In this document: positions 29,301 to 41,300 of the stretch, piece by piece
Numbering within the stretch: the stretch's first letter is position 1
Layout: each line of letters starts with the position of its first letter
NCBI GenBank assembly: GCA_018881555.1
Contig: JACAXG010000009.1
Coordinates: forward strand, 13,167,326 to 13,231,325
From: Amblyornis subalaris
Taxonomy: Eukaryota; Chordata; Aves; Passeriformes; Ptilonorhynchidae
Length of the DNA: 64,000 nucleotides
Direction: 5' to 3'
Made by a program: the position numbers and the translations under genes
Notes under the pieces: generated by a model
The model's database searches: none
The model's input: the letters and a program-made list of their open reading frames with translations, nothing else
Told to the model about the DNA's origin: nothing

Positions 29301-32300
29301 CTTTTTCTTCCCAGATTTGTGTTTTTCCAGTCCCTGAAGATCCCAAACTAGATCTTTGCCATGCCAAATTCTTGCTGCGTGTCACCAGCTTTCAGCTGCA
29401 CAGGGTTCCTACTTGACTGAATACAAGAGGAGGAAACAATCTCAAAGACAAAGCAATACTCCAGGTTTTACATTTTTATTTTAGTAATGTATTTAAAGCA
29501 TTTGAAAACTTGCTTTTGAGAACAGAAGTGATATACACATGCTAGAAATCACTCAGCGTGGAACACCATCTACTTCCTGTGATCACAGTTACACCAAACC
29601 TCAAGAAAGATCATTTTATATTTTAGGACTGTGGGTAGGTACATATTCAGAAATCAGAAACCATTTATTTTCCAGACATTTTATAATTTCAGTGGACTAG
29701 GCCAGTGAAGGCCAAGAGAAGGGAAATGGTAACAGTCTCGTGTAAAACTGAGGAAATGAGTGGACAGGAATCCAAACTATTTGCGGGCATGTCATACAAA
29801 AGTTGCAACAAAGTCTCAGATCGTCCTAAATCCAGTCTACTTTTCTAAATGCGTGGCCAGCTGCCTCTCCCTCATTTTCCTTCCTATTGAGATACCCTAC
29901 CAAACCGGGACACAGAGATCAAATGACAAAAACACACTTTCTGACATCAGAAAGTAAAGCGTTAACTTTTCCCAACTGGTACTGGAACTGCAACAGGAAG
30001 AACCTATGCCAATTTATCACCAGAAATTACACACAGGTTTCTTCCTTATTTCCACTATGTATCTTTGTCAAGACGGAGATGAGACAATGTGAACATCACG
30101 TAGAAAAATATATTTTCAGGTGATTTCTTGAGGGTTATGGTGAGTACCAGTAGCCAATTCTGAAAAGCAAGAGTAGTAGACCTAATATTTTCATGAATAG
30201 TTTTAAAGGTAGCTCAAAATAAAGAAAATTGTGAGCTAAACCCTGATTTAAACTCAGCCTTGCCTTGTGACCAGTGATAGAAGCAATCATTATTACAAAT
30301 GCAGTAGCTATCCATATCAACAGCAACTAGAAATCAATTTATTCATTAAATTTCAAATAATCTTACATTAGAAAAACCAGTCAAGGAAACATCCTGGAGA
30401 TGCAGGAAGAACCACTTTTCCTCCTCCTCTTGGTTAATCTCACAAATCCCCAGAACATGAAAATGGAGTTCTGTATGAAACTCCTTCATAATTTTTTTTT
30501 ATGATTGCTGAACTCTTCAAAAAGCTGTAAACTCTACAAGAATACCAGTGAACAGTACTAATCTTAGGGATCCTTCTTGTAGTGTGGTTAGTTTTTCCAG
30601 GCTGCCTACAGTGTGCTGGGCATGCAGTGGTACTTACAGGTCTCAATGGATATGNACTCTGCATCTTACCTACATGGTCATCTTTGTTCAGCAAGTGGGG
30701 CACAAGAGAAGGAGACATAGAACTACAGGTCTCAGAAACTGGAGATCAAGGATGAGAAGTGAAGTGTGCAGTGCAGCTGCCCAACAGGTAAACACAAACT
30801 ATGACCAATCTATCCATGAAGAGAGACTCCAACAGGACTGAAGACCAAAGCAAAATNTTTCATGTTTTATTATCCTGTCTTTTCAAATGGTCTAATGAGT
30901 GCGTGAGGAAGCTTATATAGTCTATACAGACAATGGTTGAAATGAATATCACCATATATGACCCCAGAACATTTCTCTGAATACTGCTAGATGAATGAAC
31001 TTCACACTGTAACTTCCAAATTTCCACTTCAGAGATTGCACACATCAGTTCTTGTTACNGGTTGTAATTGGATGAAGTTTTGGACCAATGAACAGTTGTG
31101 TTCGCCTAGCGAAATTTGCATATTGAGGAGGAAGAAGACAGAAGTGACGCGGTATGTTTTCCATCTTAGCTCTCGGCTCCGAACTAGGGGNAGAGGGCTG
31201 TAGCTCCCAGGGGGCTCCGGCCCCTCTGGGGCTATAGCTGCCTGGCTCTGCCGCCTCCCTGAGGGGTGGCAGGAGCAGATATACGTACTGGACGACGGCA
31301 GCGCCGCACCGGCGGTTCCTAGACCCTGGTGGGACCTTCGCTGCTTCTGGAGGCATGGGTTCATTTCGAACTGAGACCTACTATGCTGCAGGAAAACACC
31401 GCATCAGAGATTGCACACCGAGAGAGAGAGATAATCAGGACTTTCCAAGGTCAAGATTCTTCAGGTATATACTATGAGATACTGGCCTTTCTTCCAAGTG
31501 GGAGAGAGAGAAGACCTGTGTGCACGGAGAAGAGACAACATGGCGGGGCCATGTGGCCGAGGACCTATTATGGCGACCCCAGAGTCAGAGGAGAGAAGAT
31601 ACATCAAATACACAGCTGGGACTGTTATCTTCTGTAAGCCTTGGTGAGCTTTAAATACAACTTAGCCAATCTCCAGTAAGCTGTGGAACATATTTGGGGG
31701 GATGGAGAGTTTGTTTCCTACACGGTGGGAGGAGTGGCCCGTTAAAAGTGCAAAGATACTGAGAAATTCGTGGAAATTGAAGAGAAGGACCTTTTACCTT
31801 TATCTAGATTGGAAATAACTCATCTTATCCTTAAAAATACACCCCATGGACTGTTTCTTGGGAGAGGGACTGATTTTTCTCACTGCAGTAAGTATTTCCC
31901 AGGCGGCACTACTGCCTGAAATAGAGTTGTAGCAGAAGAGAAAGACTTTGTTTCTGTATTAAGAAGGACCCTTAAAAAGCCCATGTTTTGTTTTAACGTT
32001 GTGTGTTTAGGAGAAGCTGATATTGGTGGGTTTTGGGAGACNGGAAATGTATCGTTATGTATCGCCTTAATATTTGTATTATTATTCTTTTATTTTTAGC
32101 TTGTTAGTATTAGTGAATAAAACTATATTACCACCTTTTAAGATTGCAGCCTGTTTTCTGCTGTCTTATATCCTCTCAGGAATTCTTATTGGGGGTCTGG
32201 GGTCTTCCCTCAGGTTAACCCATTACAGTCTTTTCAAGCACACAATAGTCTTGCAAACACTTCAAAAAACACACCTTCTTCCCCCAGATCAGAAAAAAAC

Positions 32301-35300
32301 TGACTGATGTTATCCACATCAGTACATACACTTCTGAATCTTACCCCACCCAGGATCCTACACAGAGCNGAAGAGATGAAAAATCCCACAAGAAAATAAT
32401 GCTTCTGACTTAAAACAAAAGAAGCCTCAGAGTGACACATAAAACAGCAAAAAAGTTGCTGAAGTAAAGCTTAAATAACTGTGACTATTACTCAGCTAAT
32501 TTCTTGAAGCATCTGAGAACTGAGTAGAGAATATAATTTAAGATTGCCTTATTTGAGAAAAGACTCCAATACTGCAGCTTGATCCCCCATCCACCAAAAC
32601 CTGCAGGGGAACTTCTGGACATGTCAGTGCTACTTATATCATACTGCCTTGCATTTGGGAAAAACAGGATGTTCTCCCCAGTTCACTGCCAGCTAACTGG
32701 GAGGGTGGAACATTCTGGAGCAGAAAAGCAGCAGAGGTTACAAAGAAGAGGAAAGAGGCTGTGAACCTCTGATTCGAAGATGGCTGAAGAGGTATAAAGT
32801 AGGAATGAACAACAGGAAAACTCAACTGCAGCACCAGGTTAAAAGCCACAGCAAGCAAGGATCAAATGACCTACAGTGCACAAAGATAGAAGCTACCATA
32901 GACAGTGGTGAGACAGGAGAAAGAAATGGTAACTCTTCAGAGGCAACACACCAACCCATGAACGCTTTGTTTGGGTTCCTACCTGAGGCACTGCCCACCT
33001 CACCCTGCAGTGGCCAGGACAGAGAAGTCTACATGGCACCTTTATTTCCTCCTGGCTTAGCACATATTTGCAGCACGTCCACTGAAATTTGAACTCTCCA
33101 CTGTGGAAGTGAAAGAGTGTCTCGGGGTGACTTTATCATGCTATATCCCAGCCAAATATCCCCTATTGCCTGCTATATGCCAAAATATGAACTCTGTGCC
33201 TTTAAGCTAGGTCAAGAAGCCAGGCGCTGCGTTTGTGCTGCTTCAAGGACACTCACATTCCTGGCTTATCACTGCTGCTGCTGCTTGGCTGCCGCTTTGG
33301 CAGCTGAGTTCGGAAGGGAACTTTTACTTTTGTTTTCCTCTAGCCAGCTCTCTCGGCTTTGTTGCTCTCAGGAGAGAGAGAGAGAACACTTTGACTTTCT
33401 TTTTTCCTGCTAGCTCTCAGCCTTGTTTTTCCTCAGGAGAGTGAGATCGGAGAGAGTTAAGAACTTACTCTTTGCTTTTTAGCTAGCCTCCTAGCTGAGG
33501 CAAGGAAAGAAGACAGCTTTTTCTGGGATCGTGGTTTGTCNTTTTTCCTTTGGAACTGTACAACAGACAACTGAACTCCGGGGCCTACGCCCTGGGCCCA
33601 GAGAAGGGCCTACATCATCCTGGGCCCNGAGAGGGGTCTACACCGTACCCTAGCAGACAGCTAGAGAGCAGAGCTACACCCAGAAAAGGACTCTGAATTC
33701 ATCCAGGTTTTCTCCACCACGAGAGGTTTATTATCTAACATTATTCATTTTTTTGTTTTCTTCCCTTCCCCTGGTGCCTGCGTTGCACCCCCCAGCACCC
33801 TGGTTTGTTAAATAAACAGTTTTTTTTCGCTTTCCTCCGAGAAATGCTTAAGGTGGGGGGAAGGGAGTTTTTGAACCCTATCATTTGCAGAGGAGACTCC
33901 TCTAGTCTTCCTCCTAAGTTTATCCAAAACCGGGACAAAGAGGCAGGCAAAAAATTACTGCTCTTCTCATGCTCCATCTAAGTGCTAAGGAGAAGACAAA
34001 CTGACTACTGATTTTTCAATAGATTTGTTGCAAAGAGTTTCCTACATCAGCTACCTCAAAAGAGGAATTTCCTCACCCACTCTACAGCTCCTCATCCGAN
34101 TCACACTGCCCGTACACTACTACTAATAACAGTAAAATACCATTTATTTTCAATAAGGAAAACAGAAAATGTGTAGGCCATAGTCAGTGTTAAATGGTCA
34201 AAAGCTGGAGCATAGTTTTAATACCAAAATGTTTAAAAAATATCCACAAGCCTTTACTTAAAAGGATAGAGAAATAAGCCTGAGCTAATCAGTTGATGAT
34301 TATTGTCAACTCTTACTGTTAGAAAATTACCATAACCTAAGCACAGTTACACTATCTCATTCAGATTTGTCATTGCATTTATACTNCCAAGAAATCGTCT
34401 TTCTTAATATGTTTTGCCACAGACAAAGTTATACTTAGCAACCGAATGCCTGGGAAGGGCTGGAAACTATAAATATTCTGCTCTAGAAAATCACAGGTTC
34501 TGTTCCCAGAACGTCATGCTAAGCTAACACAATAAGATCCACTAAATAAGATAATTTTCAACACTCAAAAAAATCTTTATCAGTCTCTTGCTTCCCTAGC
34601 TTACATAAGTGCAAATGAACACTCCAAACTATACTGATTAACCACAACTTTCCAAACACATTTGTAGACAAGATAGGATAACTGGCTGCACTTTATTGTC
34701 TGGAGTCTTTTCCTTTGTTTTTTTAAATACAGGAAGAGATTTCTCTCTGTTCTGATTTCGCCTATTTGGGAACCAGTGCAGTTCTCTTTTGAGAAGNTAA
34801 ATACTCAGAAGAGGGGAGTGCTCACCTTCTGGGCAGCACGCACAGTCTGCTCTCTTTGGCTTTCCGCTGCGGCACATTGCTCTGCCTTCTGTGACACTGA
34901 GGAACACACTTCAAAATCTGTGTGTCCCAAATCCTGCAGATACTGGTAGAGTGGGGAATTCTGAAGAGAGTTATAAAAAGAAAAACAAGAAAAAAACAAT
35001 GTTAAAAATCATTCCGTGTTTCCCACAAAACACCACTGTGAATACAGCAACCACACAACCAGCAATGAATGGATTGAGAAATGGAATAAAAATTAGAAAA
35101 AGGCTTCTGCTCTCTCCAAGGATGATACTGGTACTTCTGGCTTTTTTNAAAAAAAATCCCACAGCATACAAACAAAAAAACCACTCAACATTTTTAAGCT
35201 GCTGGCAAAACTACTGATTTACAAACAGTAAATTAGTAGTTCTTAATAAAACAGAAAAAGTATGGAATTCTGATCACCAGAGAACGGTGATATTTGGAAT

Positions 35301-38300
35301 GATTAGNTATTTTTCTATACAGACCTCTGAAATTTCTTGTTGTCATATGTACCAGATATCTAGATTTACTTAACTCTTATTTTTTGGTTTACAACTACAT
35401 ATATGGCAGCATATAGGACAGCTTTGATGAAAACAATACCTAGGATAACTCCAGTTCTAGTCAGGACATGTAAAAAGACTGCATTTTTAAGAGAAACTTT
35501 TAGCAATCAGTCTTACACAGCCTAGTTAGAGAAGGATTAATTTTGACCCCTGAAAAATTTTATTAACAGGAGTAGGCAAACACTAGCAAACTACATAAGG
35601 GAGAACACAAACATCTTAAGAATTTAACATATTATTAACCAAAATAATGTACATAAAAAGTAAAAACTTTACAATAAATAATGCCAAGTTGTGGAGGTCT
35701 GCAGAAATAACCACCAACAGAACACCTACCACTAATTGTCACGTCAACTGTCATTAACTTGCTGGTGCAAGTTGTGGAGGGGCCCACCTACTCTGACCAT
35801 GTACCAACACAGCTGAATCTCAAATGACTGCTTGCCATACAATAAAACTTGGAAGGCATCATTCATACCAGCTGAACAAATTAACTTGTTACCTTTAGGA
35901 ATTTTTTTAACCCCATCACCAAAGTGCTATTTTAATCCCTCTTACTTATTTAAAGCATGCAAAATCATACTTTGGTTTACTCTGTTTGAGTTACTCACAA
36001 CAGATTCAGCAGCCAGTCATTACCTGAAACTCAAATATTCGTACCAACTCACAGGTACAGACAATTACACTCCCCCACAACGACAACGATTGTGCAAAAC
36101 ACTAGGATAGGTTAATGACTCATTTCCTTGTGAGAACTTTTCCAGTGCGATGACACAATCCTATGTTTTTTCCAAGTCCCCTTCCTCCATGGTTGAGTAC
36201 TTTTTCAAAATGCATCCAACCCTAATTAAACTGTGCTGTTCTGGACTGGCTGTTTCTCTCTAAGTAGAACATGCTACTTTACCAGAATTATTTAATTAAA
36301 ATGGAAGAGAAAACATAATAGACTAGAACACTTGTTCTATTTAAGACAGTTAAATTCACTTAATAACTACACGACAAAACTCAGAATATGAATGGATATG
36401 CATAACCTCGTCTTCTTAAAATGGTTTTCATACAGAGCCAGGCTGTGCACTGCCAACACGCCTGGAACAACTTGAACACCTCCACACAAGAATCTTTAGG
36501 GTAGCATGGAGGTTTCAGTCAGAATCAGCCAGAATCTTCCCCATTTAGATGAAGACACAGACAAAGCAGTGGGTGAACAGAGAATGTTTTCTTCAAAAAT
36601 CATAATTTAATGCTTGCTCCAGGCAGAAGTTCAAGGAAATCACACCTAGGCTCTTGGCAAACCTGAGCACCATCCTGACCATACTTGCCACAAGCAAGGC
36701 TAGCCGTCATGTGACACATGACTATTCTTGTACTTTATTGGTCCTCACTGACATACAGACAGCTGGCAAAATAACCCAAAAATACCACGGAATTTTTCTA
36801 CAAGTATCTCAGGGTGCACCTTTCTTTGGGGTCCATGACGAGATAATTTTTTAAAACCTGATAAAAAACCCCAATCTATTGCTGTTTAGGTTAGTTCCAT
36901 TTCCTCACAAAAATGGATGAAGGAAGCAGAACAAGAGGTAGAGACAGACAGAGACTGTTCACTGAAGACTGAATTATCTAAAATCCTGAAAGCTACGTTT
37001 AGTAAGTGAAATATGGCATAGATGTAAGAATGCCCAATTCTTCCCTTTTACTGGGTATCTAGCTACATCACGACATTCCATCTAATGGTAATTAGTAGAT
37101 CTTCTACTCTACAGAAAAAGTAAAAAATACACCACCTCTCCAAATGTTAATGAAATTTCAGCCCCTACCTAGGAAGAATAATTTTACTTGTTCTTGTAAT
37201 TAAGGTAGAATACAGGCACCTTAAGTTTTACATAAATTCCTTCTGACTAACTCTTAGAAGGCTTTTACGCGGTCTCATAATGGGTAAATTTACACTTTTT
37301 AATCACTGCTAGGAACTGGAAATCAGTTTTCTGACTATTAAGTTAGGAAATGAAAATTAATTAAAATGTAATGTGTATGTTAGTCATCTATTCCTTTAAG
37401 ATAATGTTCTCCTCTTTCAGTTTCTCAGAAAGTGCTCAGGCTACAAAATCCTCCCCTAACAGATTTCTTTGGCTCCACATACTTTGTCTTTCCCATTCTT
37501 TCTCAAATATTATTAGCCAAACGTACTTGTACATTGGAAAAATCCTGTATTTTTATAAACTTAAATGACCAAGAACTATGCTGCGACTAAAATTCCTTAT
37601 GTAAGTAAAACCACCATTGTTCTCCTTTCTGAATCCATTAGAAGCATGCAAGCTGTGGGTAAAGAAAGCACTGAACAAGAAGTGGCTTGAGGCCCTTGTG
37701 AAATTAGATTATTAAGAATCTTAACAAACTAATCATAAAATTCTTCCATTAAGAGTGAGGTCTCTTGTGCAGCACAGGCAGCTTTACATAATATCTCCCA
37801 TGACATATGTAAGTAATGGCCAGAAAATCCATTAAGGAATTTTTAAAAGTCAAAGGGTAGATTTTATGTATGTGGACATCCCCACAAAATTTCCAATATT
37901 ATCAAGGAACCAGAAAATTATTAATTATGCAACTACAAAATTGCAACATGACACCAATAAAATACCCTATTATGTATACTGTGTTTCAATACAAGAGACA
38001 GAAGTATTACACTTAATGCTTACAAAGCATGTTTCATCCTCACAAAGCTTTAAAAACAATAATTAAATCTCATAATGTGTCTGACGTACCACAAATTACA
38101 GCTCTGAATTTTTAGCTTAGATCCTTACCCAAACCTCTCACTCCTAAAAGCCTTCTTTCCCACAAAAAAGATCGCAGATATGCACATATTCTTGTACATG
38201 CACTTCTAACTGTGAGAAAAGTTCCTTGGTTTCAACTCATGCTGTTGTTCATCAGCACTGTCAGGCTCAGCTGTTTTCACCTGCAAATATCATGATAATA

Positions 38301-41300
38301 TTAAAAAAATATACTTCTTGGTTGGGGAAAATAGGAGGGCTCTGCCTTTTCTGCTCCCAATTTTCTTTGCCCAGAATCCACACATTCCTTTTTACAACAG
38401 TCCAACATTAAAAAGGAAAAAAAAAAAGCACAACAGCTTTTACATTTCTGCATGTAATATAAATGCTACCATTTTATATAAGAAATTCAGGACACACCAT
38501 AAAGTTTATTCTTGCAAGCAGTAATCTGAAGCTTGTAATCTAAAAAAAAAATAAAATTAGACTTGAGAAAAAGCTTTTATACTAGAATGCGAGGTAAAGG
38601 GACAGCAAGTTTGTTTCAGTGGATGGCATGAAAAGGGAATTTAAAATATAAAATCTCATTTTCCTATTAATATAGCACATTATTCTAGAGGAATCTATTC
38701 CCATGTACTTTTGAATTTTTACTTTCAACCACTCTCAACCTGGATAACAACTAGACTCATTAGTATTACTCCTGTTTGACAGTCAGGTTGGTTTGTTTAT
38801 TTCTAGTTGTCTCTGGCAGAATGACATGGTAATGAATAATGTACAAAATAGAGAGGGAATTTTTTTTTAGTAATGCAGCTTATTATTATGTTATCATCAT
38901 AGTATCAGTTACTGATACGAAATATTATCTAAAGTAAGCGATGATACCAAAACAAGGTTTTTCAGCAATATGCTATATTTATTCCTGAAGTTTCCTCTAA
39001 GTTCTTCTTCTTCTTATAAGTTACTTTCTAAGACAACCTAAATACAGGAGACAGGGATTACATTTACAGCCAGGGCATTTCTTTTTATTATGCTAATTGT
39101 CCAAAATGAGTGCTGGAAATGAAACAGTTCCAGGCCAGGCAGAAAGACTAAATGCCATTCTTCTTTGGTGTACTTCATACAGATTATAGATGGAAAAACT
39201 TGTCAGCAAATGAACAAAGCAAGCCAGAAACAGCTGATGTACTGACTAGGAATATCGTTTTTGAAAGTTTTGGGAATCAAGAGTTTTCTATGGACTCAGC
39301 AGAGACCAACAAAAAATCCACTTATCTTCTTATGACTTTTCTAATTCACTACAGTCACACTGCAAAGTCATTCAATTGTAACCATTTATAGTACAGTATA
39401 GGTTTATCTAAGCTCCCATTAACAGAATCAAGAAAGAAAATCCTTTCTTCCTCATTCACAACTCCATCAGCATATTTATTTTAGATCCACGCTGCTAAAA
39501 ATTATTTCACTCACACACATAAGTTTGATTACAATTCTCCTTTTATCATTGTTGAAAGTGGTTGAGACTCATTCTAAATCCAAGATATATTATGAAGGAT
39601 TAAAGAACAGTCCACTAAATTACTTTGGGTCTTTAACNCTTCCCCCAGTGCTTATTTTAATCCACTTCCATAGAGCAGTGACTTGGGTTAGGAAAAAACA
39701 TCATCTAAACTGAAGATTAAGCATCGTGTTTGCAATTATAAGACCACAGTAAAAATAAAAAAAAAAAAAAATCAAAATCAAGGCAAATATTAAAAGATAA
39801 TCAAACATAAATAAGATTGCCTACTACTATGTGATGGAAAGGCTGTTTTAGTAGAGAATTCCCTAGCCTCAGAAAAGAGTTTGCTTTTGATAGATAAATA
39901 CTCAAATACTTACATCTATGACAGCCTTGCAAGCACAGATGTCGCACTTTAATATGTGAGGCATTTTGTGCATATTCTGAGAAAAACCTTTGCAATCAGG
40001 TATCAGATTAAGACACTGTTAGCTTTCATAGTCTTGTTACAATAGCAGCTGAAAATCAAAACCACACCCAATTATTTTTGCTGATGCATCATGAAGTAAA
40101 TGACTCAGGATTTCTCCAATAAAGACAGGGGCTTTCCTCACCCATGTTCTTTACTATGGTAACATTTGCCACTTAGTAGCTAATGAAGCAGATTAATCTT
40201 AGAAGTAGTATTTATTGCCATTGCACAAAATAAGAGGCTTAAAGATCTCCTCTTAAAACATGGATGTTTTTCAAAGCTGAGGTTTCCAGTATGTCAAAAA
40301 CACTGTGAGAGCTCAAGCCATCTCCAAAATAACTACAAATTATGAATTATCAGTTTAAAACCCCAAAAGATTAAACATTTCTACCAGAATGACAGCACAG
40401 GCTAAGATATACTGAACAGGTGGCTAAACTCAGAACAAAATAACAGTATTGAAATTTTCCCCTCTCTCAAAACAGATCTGAAAAAGTTGAGCTAACACTC
40501 ACAGACAGTGCAATCTTTGTCTCCTGGAAGAGCGTATTCCATTTCTGTCTTTGGTACTGCTCCCATGCACCTGACAGAATCTCGCCCACCTCCCTGTTTG
40601 TTTCTGCTTGTCCCTCCAGGATGATCTGAGATGAGGACGAGAAGAAGCTGTCAGTGTAACTGCACCTGTGTCCCTGCACAGTGGCATTTTCCTCACAGCA
40701 NCAGCGGATGCAGTTTGAAACTTCCCAGGATCATGCTGGATCTCCTGACTAATGTGGCTTTCTAACCGGGAGGAGGGAGATGAGGATGACAGATTGCTAA
40801 AGGCTTTTAAAAAGATGCTGCTTGAAAGAATTATTGCACATTGATCTCATATTCAGCCACTAATAAGACTTTCCNAGCAACAGTATTTAAAAGCCTTGGT
40901 CATATTCTCCTGGCTGGTAACCACCTCCTCCTGAGTGCCGACTGACAAAAGAGCCAGGGTGCTGCTGACAGGGCTAATATTAGACAATGACTTCAAGGCA
41001 GCCAGAGAGTCATTTAGATTTCCTATTCGGCTTTTACTGCCACGGCAGCATAGACCTTGGTTTCTCCAGCACTACTGTATCAGCTGATTTACAAGTAGGC
41101 TCTGAGAACTACTTTAAAGCCATTAATCTATTACTATTCCCAGATATTTTCTGATGTGCAATATCTTGGTCAGTGGTGGGACTNGGTGGCGGGGGGCAGC
41201 GTGGGGCTGGGTCAGGGGAGGTTTGGGTTGGATACCAGGAGAGAATTTTTTGCCTCTTGGGTGGTTGAGCACAGGAGCAGGGTCCTCAGGAAGGTGGTCA

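Larger units (their letters stand above)
26104..34825 (-). other. VEZT intron 2
   Basis: 8.7 kb. It contains two LTR elements on the opposite strand and a CAAA simple repeat, listed separately. Elsewhere no gene or repeat is recognised; GC-richer patches at 26.49-26.65 kb and 28.5-28.7 kb remain unexplained. Confidence 0.8.

Noticed and set aside
33361..33384. GA-rich microsatellite
   Set aside because: It is an internal part of the solo LTR, in one of its duplicated blocks, not an independent repeat.
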